A stretch of 64,000 nt of DNA from Liolophura sinensis. Taxonomy: Eukaryota > Mollusca > Polyplacophora > Chitonida > Chitonidae. Numbering within the stretch: position 1 is the stretch's first letter; every line of letters starts with the position of its first letter. The notes beneath the pieces were generated by a model. That model searched no databases. It had not been told where the DNA came from and was given only the letters and a program-made list of their open reading frames with translations. The stretch is taken from positions 9,433,501-9,497,500 of the forward strand of contig NC_088303.1 of assembly GCF_032854445.1 (NCBI RefSeq), written 5' to 3'. Shown one piece after another: positions 13,063 through 25,189 of this stretch. The position numbers and the translations under genes were made by a program.

Positions 13063-13290
13063 AGTTTTTTAAAATTTGAATACAATTATGTTCTCAATCC
13101 AATTACTTTCTGTTTTGTACGGAGGTTAGGTCATCTGATTTAGTGTAGCGAGTCGGTTTCCAGGAGGTTTAATCTGTAGTCGATCATGCAGATTGCAGTT
13201 ATACGGCTGGCGGCATTAACATACGAAAAACCCGTGCTGCGTTCTAATGATCAGATTAACAGAAGCCAAAATCCTGCGGATCATCGTCGG

Positions 13291-13390
13291 TCTGCTCGGT
13301 TTCTTCCCAATATAATGCTATCTGCCGTCCTATAAGTGAAATATTCTTGAGTAAAACACCAATCAAACACCAATCAAATAATTAAATAAC
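13291..13390 (+). mobile_element. SINE 3' fragment
   Basis: This is the 3' body and tail of the SINE family (TCGGTTTCTTCCCA, CGTCCTATAAGTGAAATATTC, ACACCAATCAAATAATTAAA). The ACACCAATCAA segment is duplicated in the tail. The 5' part is missing. Confidence 0.75.
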
Positions 13391-14322
13391 TAAAACCGTA
13401 TGTGAGGACTGCTTAAAAACCGTATAAAGGTTCAAGTTTATTTGATTTTTGTTTAATAGTAGGTGTAATAAAACTTGCGAACGTATGCATGTATGGGTAT
13501 AATGCAGTAGTTTCGAACGTTTAAAATCATCCCATTAAAGGAAACAACAACCAACAATTTCACTTTAAATTCTTACACACAAGAAAATGGAACAAAAATG
13601 CCATATTTACATTTAACATTAAGCTCTATCAAGCTTTTTTTCCATTTTTATGTTGTGTCCTCTTCCTCAAAATGCGATTATTAAAATGTTTCTCGGAGAA
13701 TGGCTCTTTCAGAATCGAACACAAATGCATCTGTATTTGCAGACATAGCCGTATTTTGTACATATGGCTTTTATATAGGCTCACATTAAACTAATCGTTT
13801 TCGTCTCTCCGTCTACATTGCTCGTAAATCTATGATTCGATAGGAAACAATCCCATGTTACAGTGGGAAACTTTTGAAAGACATCAAGCATAAAATATCA
13901 ATTTTAAAAATTGCAACAGCTCCCTTCTGGTGCCCCAATTCCCAAGAGTTGTCCCCACTTTGTACTTTGATAGACGGCTATCATGTATTATTCACAGGAC
14001 TCTGCATTAACTCTCCTTGTTTCAGCAAGCAAACTTGCCTTGATGGATTTAACATAACAGGGGGTTTTTGAAGACATTCGGTTTGTGTGTTTGTTTTTGT
14101 TTCGTTTCATACATCTGTAAACGTGTCATTAGGCTAACATCACGGTTCAGGCATGAGAGTTTCAATTCTCAAATGGCTATAAAAGTAATTTTTTGCGGGG
14201 AGGGAGGGGGGTTGCAAGATTAAGGCTTTAAAAGTTTCGATCAAAACAGTCATTAAAAATGTATTTTCGGACTAGGTCATGAGGTTAAACCCGCCGCAAT
14301 GGCGAACAAAAATACACGTACC
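13391..14322. other. no gene seen
   Basis: AT-rich unique sequence with a G-run near 14197. The 65-codon frame at 13874-14071 has no recognisable feature. Confidence 0.4.
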
Positions 14323-15440
14323 AGAGTAATCATGGAATATAGACTATACGGAGAGTAACCATGTGATATAGATGATATGGAGAGTAACCATGTGATATAG
14401 ATGATATGGAAAGTAACCATGTGATATTGATGATATGGAAAGTAACCATGGGATATAGATGATATGGAAAGTAACCATGGGATATAGATGATATGGAAAG
14501 TAACCATGGGATATAGATGATATCGAAAGTAACCATGGGATATAGATGATATGGAAAGTAACCATGGGATATAGATGATATGGAAAGTAACCATGGGATA
14601 TAGATGATATCGAAAGTAACCATGGGATATAGATGATATGGAAAGTAACCATGGGATATAGATGATATGGAAAGTAACCATGGGATATAGATGATATGGA
14701 GAATAACCATGTGATATAGATGATATGGAAAGTAACCATGGGATATAGATGATATGGAAAGTAACCATGGGATATAGATGATATGGAAAGTAACCATGGG
14801 ATATAGATGATATGGAAAGTAACCATGTGATATAGATGATATGGAGAGTAACCATGTGATATAGATGATATGGAAAGTAACCATGTGATATAGATGATAT
14901 GGAAAGTAACCATGTGATATAGATGATATGGAAAGTAACCATGGGATATAGATGATATGGAAAGTAACCATGGGATATAGATGATATGGAAAGTAACCAT
15001 GGGATGAATAATCATGGGACGTAGACGACTTATAGAATGACCATGGAATGTAGACGATATGAATAACAATGGGATGTAGATGGCATACAGAGTAACCTTG
15101 GGTTGTAGACGACATGCACAGTAACCATGGGATATGGACGACATGCACAGTAACCATTGATTGTAGACGACATTCACAGGGGTTTTTTTGAAGCCCACAG
15201 TAGCCATTGGGTATGGACGACATGCACAGTAACCATGGGCTGTAGACGACATGCACAGTAACCATTGATTGTAGACGACATTCACAGGTTTTTTTTTTGA
15301 AGCCCACAGTAGCCATGGGGTATGGACGACATGCACAGTAACCATGGGTTGTAGACGACATGCACAGTAACGATCGGTTATAGACGACATGCACAGTAAC
15401 AATTGGTTGTAGACGACATGCCCAATAACTGTAGGATATG
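14323..15440 (+). repeat. 29-bp satellite array, ~23 tight plus ~14 diverged copies
   Basis: The tight section, 14323-15004, repeats a 29-base unit (AACCATGGGATATAGATGA followed by TATGGAAAGT). From 15005 to 15440 the unit is recognisable but diverged (GTAGACGACATGCACAGTAAC) and is punctuated by a larger duplication of about 110-125 bp carrying a T-run and GAAGCCCACAG near 15181 and 15290. The unit contains no stop in any minus-strand frame, so three staggered minus-strand frames of 221-354 codons appear. They are artefacts. Confidence 0.95.
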
Positions 15441-16527
15441 GATGATATTGGGATATTGGCCTATATTATACACTCTGCAGCGATGACAGTGATTTATTCA
15501 TTGATGTATATACTCCCAAATCTGTCAATCTCTAACAAAACCATACATGTTTATTACCAGGCTTATTTCATTAGATGTGTTAATTACGTTCTTTTGGGAG
15601 CCTACTGTATACATGTATATAAATGTATATGTAGCTAAAACTGGCAAAATTCTCACGAGGATGACTCAGTTAAAGTCGAAATATTGAGATCGATCAAATG
15701 AATTTCTTCAAAGTTACTTTACTTACTTAGAGTCAGCTTATCAGATCTTGACAAATTTGTCTAAACTTATTATGACCCTTGAATCTCGGTTTTCGACGTA
15801 CCCACAATGTCTCCCTGTTCAAGATTGCTTATTACAGGCACGTTGTAGATAACCTATCGAAACTCTGACAGAAAATATGTTGTGAAAATTGTGATATTTC
15901 CAATGAGCTGGTGCGGATAGTGAACTAAGAAGTCAGTCATTATGATTAAACACACTTTCTTAATGGATATAACCTTTGAATGTGAGTGAAGTGTCACTTC
16001 CATCCATCGCATTAAAGTTCGGAAATGTGCGGCGATATTTTTTAGCAGGCGGTGATGGGCTCAGTGTTACCACGAACATCAGAATATTTAAATAGCACGC
16101 ACCTAGTACATCTAGATGGCTGTCATATTACAGGTAGGTCTATAGCTAATGAATTAGGGCGGCTAAAAATATTCTCTACTAACCATAGATCTGCTGTGGT
16201 TTTCATAAACACGTGGGCTAATGTTTATTCCCGTCAGGTCTAGTTTTGTCTTACGAACTATATCGTGATTTTATGACTGGACCTTAGTTGGACACTAAAG
16301 GCTTAGTTGAACATTAAGGCTTAGTTGGACAGCTTAGTAATGTATTTAAAATTTCGACCTCACATTTATGTTAGAAAGAGATCAAAACAAACGATATCTT
16401 TTTAAAGGCTTTTTGAAGTTTACCCCAGATTTTCACACAACAGCTCGCCGCAAGTACGTGGAAATTAGGCTACCATACATAAAGGTTACATTGGCGTATT
16501 TACCATCCTTACTGTTGGTGTAAATGC
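15441..16527. other. no gene seen
   Basis: Unique sequence. Frames of 63-66 codons (15438-15638 and 16052-16243) show nothing recognisable. Confidence 0.4.
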
Positions 16528-16720
16528 GATTGCTGTGAGTTCACGTACAGCTCATGCTGACTTCCTCTCCGGCCGTAAGTGGGAAGCTCTGTCAGCAACC
16601 TGTGGATGGTTGTGGGTTTCCTCCGGGATCTGCCCGGTTTCTTCCCACCATAGTGCTAGCCGCCGTCGTATAAGTGAAATATTCTTGACTACGGCGAATA
16701 TACCATTCAAATAAATAAAT
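16528..16720 (+). mobile_element. SINE copy, 5'-truncated
   Basis: It contains the B box (CTGTGAGTTCACGTAC), the whole conserved body (CTTCCTCTCCGGCCGTAAG, CCCGGTTTCTTCCCACCAT) and the tail ACGGCGAATATACCATTCAAATAAATAAAT. The flanks TACTGTTGGTGTAAA and TACTGTTTATGTAGAAA may be a decayed target-site duplication. Confidence 0.82.
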
Positions 16721-17016
16721 ACTGTTTATGTAGAAAATTTTTCAACTTCATACCCTAAAGGTATGTCTCTTGACTTTAACGCACTGCCGTGCCATGCCAC
16801 CCGATCTAACTCATCAAATATCAACCTAGCCATATCAATATTTTGTGCTGTTTTTACTGGAAGTGATGTCATAGTATTTTGCCCTTTGGGAACCCTCCGG
16901 GGTGTGGGTATTAAATTTTTAACCCAACGTTTACAGGTGTATCCAACCCAAAAAAAAACATCCAGAGGGCAGAACTATATCAACTGCCAATTATATCTGT
17001 ATGGCAGAATTGCCTA

Positions 17017-17415
17017 CACTCAAAAAATTAATCCATTAATTTTAACAGAAAGTCTGTTGTCTGAGTGATGATAGAATGTATTCTGTTATTGCAGCAGATT
17101 GTTTTGTTAAACATAACACATATGTTCTATTAATTCAACAAAAAAGATTCTATGAATGAAGAGATGAAGGAAATGTTTCAAAGCCTTGTGCTCGTGAGTT
17201 CGAATACCGCTCTACCGTATTTAAGTGGAAAGCGCACTCGGTCGTCACCCATCACACTCAGATCACAAACTCGCAAGAGTGGATTCTTGAAAAATAATCA
17301 AATGCGCAGGCAATAGCTTGATCTCACAGCAAACGTGTAAGTTATAATAATAGAATGTATTCTAGTATCACTCAGACAATACACTGTTAAAATTAACAGA
17401 TTAACTTTTTGAGTG
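17017..17415. mobile_element. MITE with ~70-bp terminal inverted repeats, copy 1
   Basis: The left end reads CACTCAAAAAATTAATCC and continues through TGTCTGAGTGATGATAGAATG. The reverse complement of the right end starts CACTCAAAAAGTTAATCTG and contains TGTCTGAGTGATACTAGAAT. About 70 bases match on each side of a 399-base element without coding capacity. A related copy lies at 57082-57337. I could not define a target-site duplication. Confidence 0.8.
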
Positions 17416-18269
17416 CAAACTTTGGACGCAATTGCAGAAATTGAGCTTGTATAACGTAGGCGCTTGACACATAGGAGAAATTATTCACACGGTCCTATGA
17501 TTTCACACTTCTCAACATTTCAGTTGAGTTTTACTAAGCGTTCTATTGTTTTTCTGCTATCTGTAATGACGCACGGTACGTAATTAAGTGCTAAAACGGT
17601 ATGAGAAAGCACGCCATACATGTACTTTGTACTGGAGATGTGTTGATATGCAGATGTTTGACCAGATCCTGGTCACCCTGTATTAGAGGGATTCTAACAC
17701 GGCGCAAAGATTACATATTGTTAAGATGGAGTTCATATTCCAGAGCTGTATATATTCAAATGTATGCTTTACCTGGTTTCTGCTAGTCGCTTCTGCAGCT
17801 CGAAGCATTCCGATCGAAATTCCATCTCGCCTGCAAACACAGTAAGCGAAATCATTGTTTATTTTTGTAGTAAAAATTTATTTATTTTGATTGTTGTATA
17901 CCGTCATGTTCAAGAGTTTTTCATTCCACTTAGTTGGGTGGTGGAAACCACGTTTCCTGAGGTAAACCACTGACCTTCCGCAAGTTACTGACCATCATTT
18001 TTCACGTGTAGGGTGTATATATGCATATCACATTGGTAGACAAATGGCCTTCAACGAAGGTTAGACTGTACAAACGGCCACAGGGGCAGTAACAAACTGC
18101 TTTGGAGCACAGAATAACCGTCATATCTGTTGGAAAGATATTAGGAAACTTCTGTGACAATATTCCTGGTAGAAACCATTAAGACGTTTTTCGAATATCG
18201 ATCTAGGTTTCGGTAGTTTACATATTTGGACAAAACTTCAAACGGCATGCTGTGCCAATACGGAATGCG
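17416..18269. other. no gene seen
   Basis: Unique sequence with frames of 61-69 codons only. No splice-supported exon. Confidence 0.4.
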
Positions 18270-18637
18270 GTGGCAGTGTATGAAGTAACTGACCGCGAGT
18301 GAATGAAATAAGCGACCACCAGTGTATGGTATAACCGACCGCCAGCGTATAAGATAGCCGACCGGGAGTGTACGAAATAATCGATCGCTACTGCATGGAA
18401 TAAAGGACTGCCAGCGAACCAAATAACCCACCGGCAGTGCATAAAATAAAGGACCGGCAGTGTATAAAATAACCGACCGGAGGTGTATGAAATAACCCAC
18501 AGGGCAGTATATAAAATAAACGACCGGCAGTGTATGAAATAACCGACCGGCAGTATATAAAATAACCGACAGACAGTGTACAAAATAAGGGACCGCCAGT
18601 GTATAAGATAACCGACCGCGAATATATGAAAGAACCT
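18270..18637 (+). repeat. 23-bp minisatellite, ~16 copies
   Basis: The unit is AAATAACCGACCGGCAGTGT followed by ATA or ATG. The copies are diverged from one another but keep the 23-base step. Minus-strand frames of 111-176 codons across it are repeat artefacts. Confidence 0.9.
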
Positions 18638-19474
18638 ACTACCGATATTGTGAAAATCTGAAGTAAAGGTATTGATATCGGTAGGCCACACCCAATGTTC
18701 CACTGGGGAAGGTCCAGACTCATTGTTTTTTGTTTGTTTATTTACCATAAATTAGATGACGACAAGAAAGTGTTGATTTTATGTACAAAGATTGAGGAAA
18801 TAAGTCAAATGGACCGGTTCTGTCCTACTGTACTATTGGTATGTCAATGGACAATATTACAATAATATCTTAGTACACATTTCCTAGGATGAGCAGTAAG
18901 TTGACTTCCCATTTCGTATTAAGAATGTATTTCAAATCGTTTGGTTGAGGAGATATTACGTTAATCTGAATTAAAACAAACAATGTAAGTTGATACTTTT
19001 GAATGAAGGATGCAGTCCATTCCATTCGAAAGTTATTTCGCAAAACAGTGGAACTAAATGGCCCGTGCAAATTTAAATTGTGGGTGGGTATCAGACTGTT
19101 TTCTGAACAACTGTCGTTGTGATAAATGAAGAAAGTCGCTACAGTAGATGAACCTATGGCAAAGAAGAAGGAAGTAGAAGAGGTTGATACTGGCAAGATT
19201 AAGTACTTTGTGATGCGCACATGACACCGACAACAGGCTTTTGAAAGACCAATAGCTGTGTCAAGTGCGTGGTGTATGCATCTCCCCATAGGACATTAGC
19301 ATACGATAGATCAGGGTATGAGAGAATAGTAGAGAATGAGCAATGTTTTCTTATTCAGTGAGGCGGCTATATGCTTACTAATAACGATTTTTCGTTAAAT
19401 TTTGTTACAAGTATAGATAATATGCTACGCCCCTGTGAGATTATCACTTAAACATGATTCCTAAAAATTTAAAT
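18638..19474. other. no gene supported
   Basis: A minus-strand frame of 139 codons (18870-19289) has no domain that I recognise and no clear splice signals. Otherwise unique AT-rich sequence. Confidence 0.35.
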
Positions 19475-21000
19475 TCATGTACTAAAGCCATAGTTATATT
19501 GCCCCAGATCACACTGGAGGAAAGTACATCTGAGCACCTTACATAACTCAACAGACATTATATTTACAGCCTCTTTACAAACAAGGCTTGTATTATCAGC
19601 AAATAAAATAAACTTCAGTAGTTTGGAAGGCGTTAAGATATCATTTATATAAATCAAGAAAGAATTGGCCCAATTACAGAACCCTGAGGTACACCACATG
19701 TGAGCGATCTAGTACAAGACTGAATACCTTCACAGATTACAGCATGGGTGCGGGTTGAACGGTAGCTCACAAACCACTTATTAGCGGTGCCACAAATTCC
19801 AAAATGACTCCATTTTTGTAATAGAATGGAGTGGTTGACTGTATTCAAGCCCAAAAAGTAACAACATTGAAGTTTTTATCTTCTTTGCTACTAACTAAGC
19901 TGTCGTAACGTGAGAGAGCAGCTTGAGCCGTCGAATGGTTTGCACACAAACCGTATTGACTAGGCGATAACACATCATGAGTGTGAAGATATTCGTTCAG
20001 TTCATTCACAGCAATTTTTCAAAAATAGCAATCGAGAAAAGTATTCATTAAAGCTATCAGAGATATTTTTTTGTTCGTTTTGCCCATCGTAACTTAGGTA
20101 TGCTGGTCTCCTCTGGATGCTGGGGTGTGTCAGATGATTCTGTACCTCCCATTTTCCACAAATATCGTTATTTCGGCCACTGAACTATTTTTCAAAGCCG
20201 TCATCATAAACGTAGTAAACGAATCTCTAGTCTCTCGTGTCAGCTGAATGAAGTTGTTTTCGGTAGAGTTTATTTTTTTCATAAATACAGCTGAGTAGTG
20301 CATGTGTAACCCAAGGCTTTCAAATATTTGCAACTGATGTATCTATTGTACCTATAGGAAATATTTCAAAGCAAACGGATTTAAACGCTTGAAGAAGAAT
20401 ATAAGCAGACTCTTCGACGTCATTTGAGGTAATAACGCTTTCCCAGCTAACATTACGGATAATTTCTTTGAAATGGTTTTCCTGATGCCGAGATTTCTTC
20501 GTGAAAGATATTGTCGATTGGGAGCTCCCGTAGCTATCTCCATTGTAAATATCAAACGTGGGGAAATGGTCGGAGATGTCGGTCAACAAAATCCCAGATT
20601 GTAAACTCTGTTCGTGAATGTCAATACATATGCCATCTATCAAGGTAGCGTTGTTAATATCAACTCGAATGGGCTTTGTAATTAGCGGGAAGAGCTAATT
20701 ACATTTCATGGTTTCAAGAAACTCTTTAGATGGCTGGTGTGTATCCGCCTTAAACAAGTCACTGTTTAAATCAAAATCGCCCAAAAAAGTGAGTAACGTT
20801 CAGGTGGGCGGTTAATAATGCTAATGATGTATATTAGTTTGACGTTTGCGTATAGATATCAACAAAAACAGATTCAAATCCAGCAGTTTCATCATATATA
20901 GATTAGAAGTCATGCAATTCGCATGATCGAATCTGGTTATTTACATAAAGAATAACCAATAACCAACGCGTGTTGATTCTAGATTTAGAAAAGGCAGTAT
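19475..21000 (-). pseudogene. non-LTR retrotransposon (LINE) ORF2 remnant, copy 1
   Basis: Read on the minus strand, the order is endonuclease then reverse transcriptase. The endonuclease part shows a YRPP-like INRPPER and GDFDLNSDLFKADTHQPSKE near 20790-20700, then ATLIDGI and LLTDISDHFP near 20650-20560. The reverse transcriptase part shows NTVNHSILLQK near 19840, GVPQGSVIGPIL near 19660 and a FADN catalytic-box relative (usually FADD) near 19590. Frames are broken by several stops and shifts, and the C-terminal part is missing. It is an ordinary dead LINE of Jockey/CR1 style, related to the element at 41.7-44.8 kb. Confidence 0.85.
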
Positions 21001-21329
21001 AACCTTGCATATGATACATTTCTTCAGTCGAGGACGTCAATTAGCTCTTTGTAAATCCTGGAATATTAAACTGATGAATAATATTTTGTAGGTATCCAGT
21101 TATTTCTTGAAAGTTTTTACTAAGGCTTTGGACGGTCAGGTGAAATGTAGTGAAGAAGCCTTTCTCAGATCAAGTAGTAACACAAAATAACGGATGTTTC
21201 TATTCGACACATAACGAAGAGTTGAAGTCAGAGTACAAGTCAGACTAAGTAGTCCGTGAAAGTAAGGAGCATATTTTATAGGAAGCGGAAATGTGACAGT
21301 TCATTATATATGAGTTAATCTTGTTCTTG
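21001..21329. other. no gene seen
   Basis: AT-rich segment between the LINE remnant and the 54-bp array. It may include more of the decayed 5' part of the LINE, but I see no further motif. Confidence 0.35.
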
Positions 21330-23078
21330 GGTGTGGATTTATACTCTAGTGGAGCAGAGACTTGTGGCGTTGATCTGACAGATGGTGCCGAACTAATGGA
21401 TGGGGTACATCTTGCAGTTGGTGTTGGGCTGCCATGTGGTATATATATAGTAGGTGGGGAATATCTGCTTGGTGGAGTGGACTTGGCAGTTGAGGCACAT
21501 ATAACTGGGGTGGGAGGGGGGAGGCCTGGTTAGTGGAGTAGGCCTGACATGTGGAGTAAATATAACAGGAGGGGAAGATTTGGTTGGTGGAGTGGGCCTG
21601 ACAAGTGAAATAGATATAACAGGTGGGGAAGATTTGGTTGGTGGAGTGGGCCTGACATGTGGAGTAGATATAATATTGTGGGGAAGATCTGGTTGGTGGA
21701 GTGGGCCTGACATGTGGAGTAGATATAACAGGTGGAGAAGATTTGGTTGGTGGAGTGGGCCTGACAAGTGAAATAGATATAACAGGTGGGGAAGATTTGG
21801 TTGGTGGAGTGGGCCTGACATGTGGAGTAGATATAATATTGTGGGGAAGATCTGGTTGGTGGAGTAGACCTGACATGTGGAGTAGATATAACAGATGGAG
21901 AAGATCTGGTTGATGGAGTGCGCCTGACAGTTGAGGTAGATATAATAGATGGGGAAGATCTGACTGGTGGAGTGGGCCTGACATGTGGAGTAGATATAAC
22001 AGGTGGAGAAGATCTAGTAAGTGGTGTGGGCCTGACATGTGGAGTAGATATAACAGGTGGAGAAGATCTGGTCGATGGAGTGCGCCTGACAGGTGACGTA
22101 GGTATAATGGATGGGGAAGATCTGACTGGTGGAGTGGGCCTGACATGTGGAGTAGATAGAATAGGTGGGGAAGATCTGGTTGGTGGAGTAGACCTGACAT
22201 GTGGAGTAAATATAACAGATGGAGAAGATCTAGTTGGTGGAGTGGGCCTGACACGTGGAGTAGATAGAATAGGTGGGGAAGATCTGGTTGGTGGAGTAGA
22301 CCTGACATGTGGAGTAGATATAACAGATGGAGAAGATCTAGTTGGTGGAGTGGGCCTGACATGTGGAGTAGGTATAACAGATGGAGAAGATCTAGTAGGT
22401 GGAGTGGGCCTGACATGTGGAGTAGATAGAATAGGTGGGGAAGATCTGGTTGGTGGAGTAGACCTGACATGTGGAGTAGGTATAACAGGTGGGAAAATTC
22501 TGGTTGATGGAGTGCGCCTGACAGTTGAGGTAGATATAATAGATGGGGAAGATCTGACTAGTGGATTGGGCCTGACATGTGGAGTAGATATAACAGGTGG
22601 GGAAGATCTAGTAGGTGGTGTGGGCCTGACATGTGGAGTAGATATAACAGGTGGAGAAGATCTGGTTGATGGAGTGCGCCTGACAGTTGAGGTAGATATA
22701 ATAGATGGGGAAGACCTGGCTGGTGGAGTGGGCCTGACATGTGGAGTAGATATAACAGGTGGGGAAGATCTGGTTGGTGGAGTGGGCCTGACATGTGGAG
22801 TAGATATAACTGATGGAGAAGATCTAGTTGGTGGAGTGGGCCTGACATGTGGAGTAGGTATAACAGATGGAGAAGATCTAGTAGGTGGAGTGGGCCTGAC
22901 ATGTGGGGTAGACAGAATGGGTGGGGAAGATCTGGTTGGTGGAGTAGACCTGACATGTGGAGTAGATATAACAGGTGGGAAAATTCTGGTTGGTGGAGTG
23001 GGCCAGGCAGGTGGAGTAGATATAATAATTGGGGAAGATCTGGTTGGTGAAGAGGACCAGGCAGGTAAGGATTTTCAC
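21330..23078 (+). repeat. 54-bp satellite array, ~32 copies
   Basis: The unit is 54 bases: GGTGGAGTGGGCCTGACATG, then TGGAGTAGATATAACAGGTG, then GGGAAGATCTGGTT. Most copies keep an AGATCT site. Variant blocks (for example GCGCCTGACAGTTGAGG) recur at 21916, 22512 and 22674, showing higher-order duplication. The period equals 18 codons, so the plus strand is open for 400 codons (21918-23120) and the minus strand for 374. The plus frame reads as blocks such as GGVGLTCGVDITGGEDLV. The left end has the same 18-residue rhythm but is diverged. I see no signal peptide, splice sites or promoter, so I call it a DNA repeat and not a gene. Confidence 0.93.
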
Positions 23079-23533
23079 GGTGATAAGCTGACCACCTCAC
23101 AGTGGTTAACACTTGCTTAAAACGAGAAATTTTAAATCGTGAGAAAATCGTGCTCACAATATAGCCAATCTACATCCTCGATCGGATTATGAGAATTTTG
23201 TTTTCTCTACACGGGAAAGAAAGTATAAAAATAAAGCGAGCATTAGTGGAGAGGCAATCGAAAACGGTATGGGAAAATATCTCTTTTCAAAATATTCGTT
23301 TCTTCAAGTAAATGTAGTGGAATGATGAAATTGTAGGATGGACTTCATGACCAATATGTGTCAACGATGACGTCACCTACTGCCACAAACTATTTAATGT
23401 CAGCTTTGCGTCTGCGTGCACAGGCACCCATTGCATAAGAACAGCTCATATGAATATAACTCAGTGAAAACATATCTGAAAAAAAACATAAGTAAAGCTA
23501 TTTTCAGATGCAGTTCTGAATGATCTTTTCCCT

Positions 23534-23900
23534 GGGGCCCGTTTCACAAAAACTTCTGTACCTGTCAAAGATCTGTTAGTCGGCTAAGTACCATTAAGTC
23601 GACTACCGTAAGTAGGTATCGAAAACTTGACTAGGTAGTTTCACAAAAGTAAAACTGTCAAGATTATCAGGCTTAACTTACTCGGCTATGTGGCCGTTCT
23701 GATTGGTTGAATCAATACTGACAATTGTTAATTATATCAAAAATATAAATGTAATTAATTACTATGTATAAATAACAGTTTATTTTTTGACGCCTTTTGT
23801 TAACGAAGGGCAATAACTCTCATAATAGGCCGAAGCGAAACAGCAACAACGTGTAGGCCTCTGTGGAAACGGAAAACATGCTTCAGTGATAGAACACACG
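23534..23900. mobile_element. non-autonomous DNA transposon remnant, copy 1
   Basis: It begins GGGGCCCGTTTCACAAA, a common terminal motif of short DNA transposons, and shares internal blocks with 36415-36975: AAGTAAAACTGTC, TATAAATAACA and a ~60-base block around AATAACTCTCATAATAG versus CATAACTCTCACAACAG. The right end is unclear. There is no coding capacity. Confidence 0.45.
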
Positions 23901-24092
23901 TGTAGCAGGGGAGGCAGTATATGGCGTTTATAGAGTTGTTGCTGGAGCAAAATTCGTTCTTGGAGATGTCTAAGTGGAGAAAAACACATAAAAAGGTAAA
24001 AACAAAAAAGATGTCGCTATCGAGAATTTCGGGGTAAACCGAGAAGCAAGTGGACGGGTGAAGGCTGCGATATGGGGAGCCCGACATCATCA

Positions 24093-24111
24093 CCCCCCCC
24101 CCCCCCCCCCC
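24093..24111 (+). repeat. poly-C run of 19
   Basis: Uninterrupted homopolymer of cytosine. A similar but interrupted C-run lies downstream of the related element near 36857. Its length is prone to sequencing error. Confidence 0.9.
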
Positions 24112-24179
24112 GAGCACAACTCGCCAAGTGACATGGAGAGAGACGGACCATTGACCTCCCCGACTTACAGCGGCAATTC

Positions 24180-24610
24180 AGAAGCTCGAAAATACAGTTA
24201 GGGAGAGTCATAAAAACATTCAACAGGTGTTAAAAACAGCTTGGGAATCTTCAACAAAAAACTGAAAGAGATAGAAGATGACCAAATGAAGATGTCACAG
24301 AGCATGAAAATAGTAAACAACGAACAAAAGGAAAAGGGACAGAATCCAAGCAACTGAAGACGGAGTTCTCAGGCTTGAACGGTATTCTGGGAGCTCTAAC
24401 GCTCCTTTCTTTGGGTGTGAGGAGAAAGGCAACAAAAAACCCAAAGCGGCTATCCAGTTTATCTGAGATCTGCTTAAAATGGATATAGTCAGCGCTGAAA
24501 TTCCCCACAGGCTAGGTGTTTCTAAAGTCGGAAGGAGTTCGCGTCCCATAATAGCCACTTTTTTCTCCAGAGAAGAAAAGTCATATATAACTGAGGACAT
24601 CCCACAACCG
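24180..24610 (+). pseudogene. LINE ORF1-like remnant
   Basis: Plus-strand fragments in shifted frames carry a charged coiled-coil-like lead, then an FFGCEEKGN segment near 24410, then SAEIPHRLG and RPIIATFFSREEKSYI near 24495-24590. The 'RAHRLG ... RPIIxxF' layout is typical of the ORF1 (L1/CR1-type nucleic-acid-binding) protein of non-LTR retrotransposons. Several stops and shifts break it, and no ORF2 follows. Confidence 0.6.
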
Positions 24611-25189
24611 GATTAAGAAAAAAAGAAGCGACCTCTGCCGGTCATGAGAGATGCCTGGAAAAGGGGCTCCTCCCCTGCTTTAGAAATGTTCAGTTGTATG
24701 CGGATGGCAATCTTTATACGGGAATTTCTAACTTTCTGGACTGTAGACTTCGCAAAAAAGTTCTTTGTATTTTATTGTCATGCTTCTTCACTGTGAAGGT
24801 ATATCACATGGAATTACAAATGATGGCCTTTTTGTTTGTGTGCATGTGTGTGCGTACGGGTGTGTGTGTGTGTGCGTGCGGGTCTGCCTGTGTGTGCGTG
24901 CGGGTGAGCCTGTGTGTGCGTGCGAGTGTGTCTGTGTGTGTGTTTAGTGCAATGACTTCTGTGGGAGACTATATCATTTCATTCTCACACTGCTCACTAT
25001 CTTGTTTGCTAACACGAGTTTTCCTAGAAGGACTTTACCCTGCACTGGATTGTGACTGGATAGAAAAAAACTTTTAGCGTCAGTCCAGAAACGTCTTTGG
25101 GCCAGATTCTGGCAGGAGTATGACTATTGGAGAGTTATGTAAACTACGCCTTGATTTTTACCCTTGACATATCAGTGACAAATAATAAG
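24611..25189. other. no gene; GT-rich microsatellite inside
   Basis: The stretch 24834-24945 is an interrupted (TG)n tract with TGCG variants, which produces a Cys/Val-rich open frame by chance (24694-25077). The flanks are unique sequence. Confidence 0.6.

Noticed and set aside
11766-13085. 439-codon minus-strand open frame (and 277-, 170- and 167-codon frames on both strands)
   Set aside because: They coincide with the 57-bp array. Its period is a multiple of three and the unit lacks stops in several frames, so long frames are expected without any coding function.
14277-15402. Three overlapping 221-354-codon minus-strand frames
   Set aside because: The 29-bp unit has no stop on this strand in any phase. 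All three frames are translations of the same array and cannot all be genes.
11483-15440. CRISPR-like appearance of regularly spaced repeats
   Set aside because: The repeats are contiguous tandem units without unique spacers, and the surrounding DNA is eukaryotic with introns and SINEs.
18870-19289. 139-codon minus-strand frame
   Set aside because: No domain, no splice context and no codon or composition signal that separates it from background. Left as non-coding.
21346-22470. 374-codon minus-strand frame rich in LLHMSGPLHQ repeats
   Set aside because: Antisense reading of the 54-bp array. It is open for the same arithmetic reason as the plus strand.
24694-25077. 127-codon plus-strand frame rich in Cys and Val
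   Set aside because: The Cys/Val-rich part is a TG/TGCG microsatellite read in frame. No other support.
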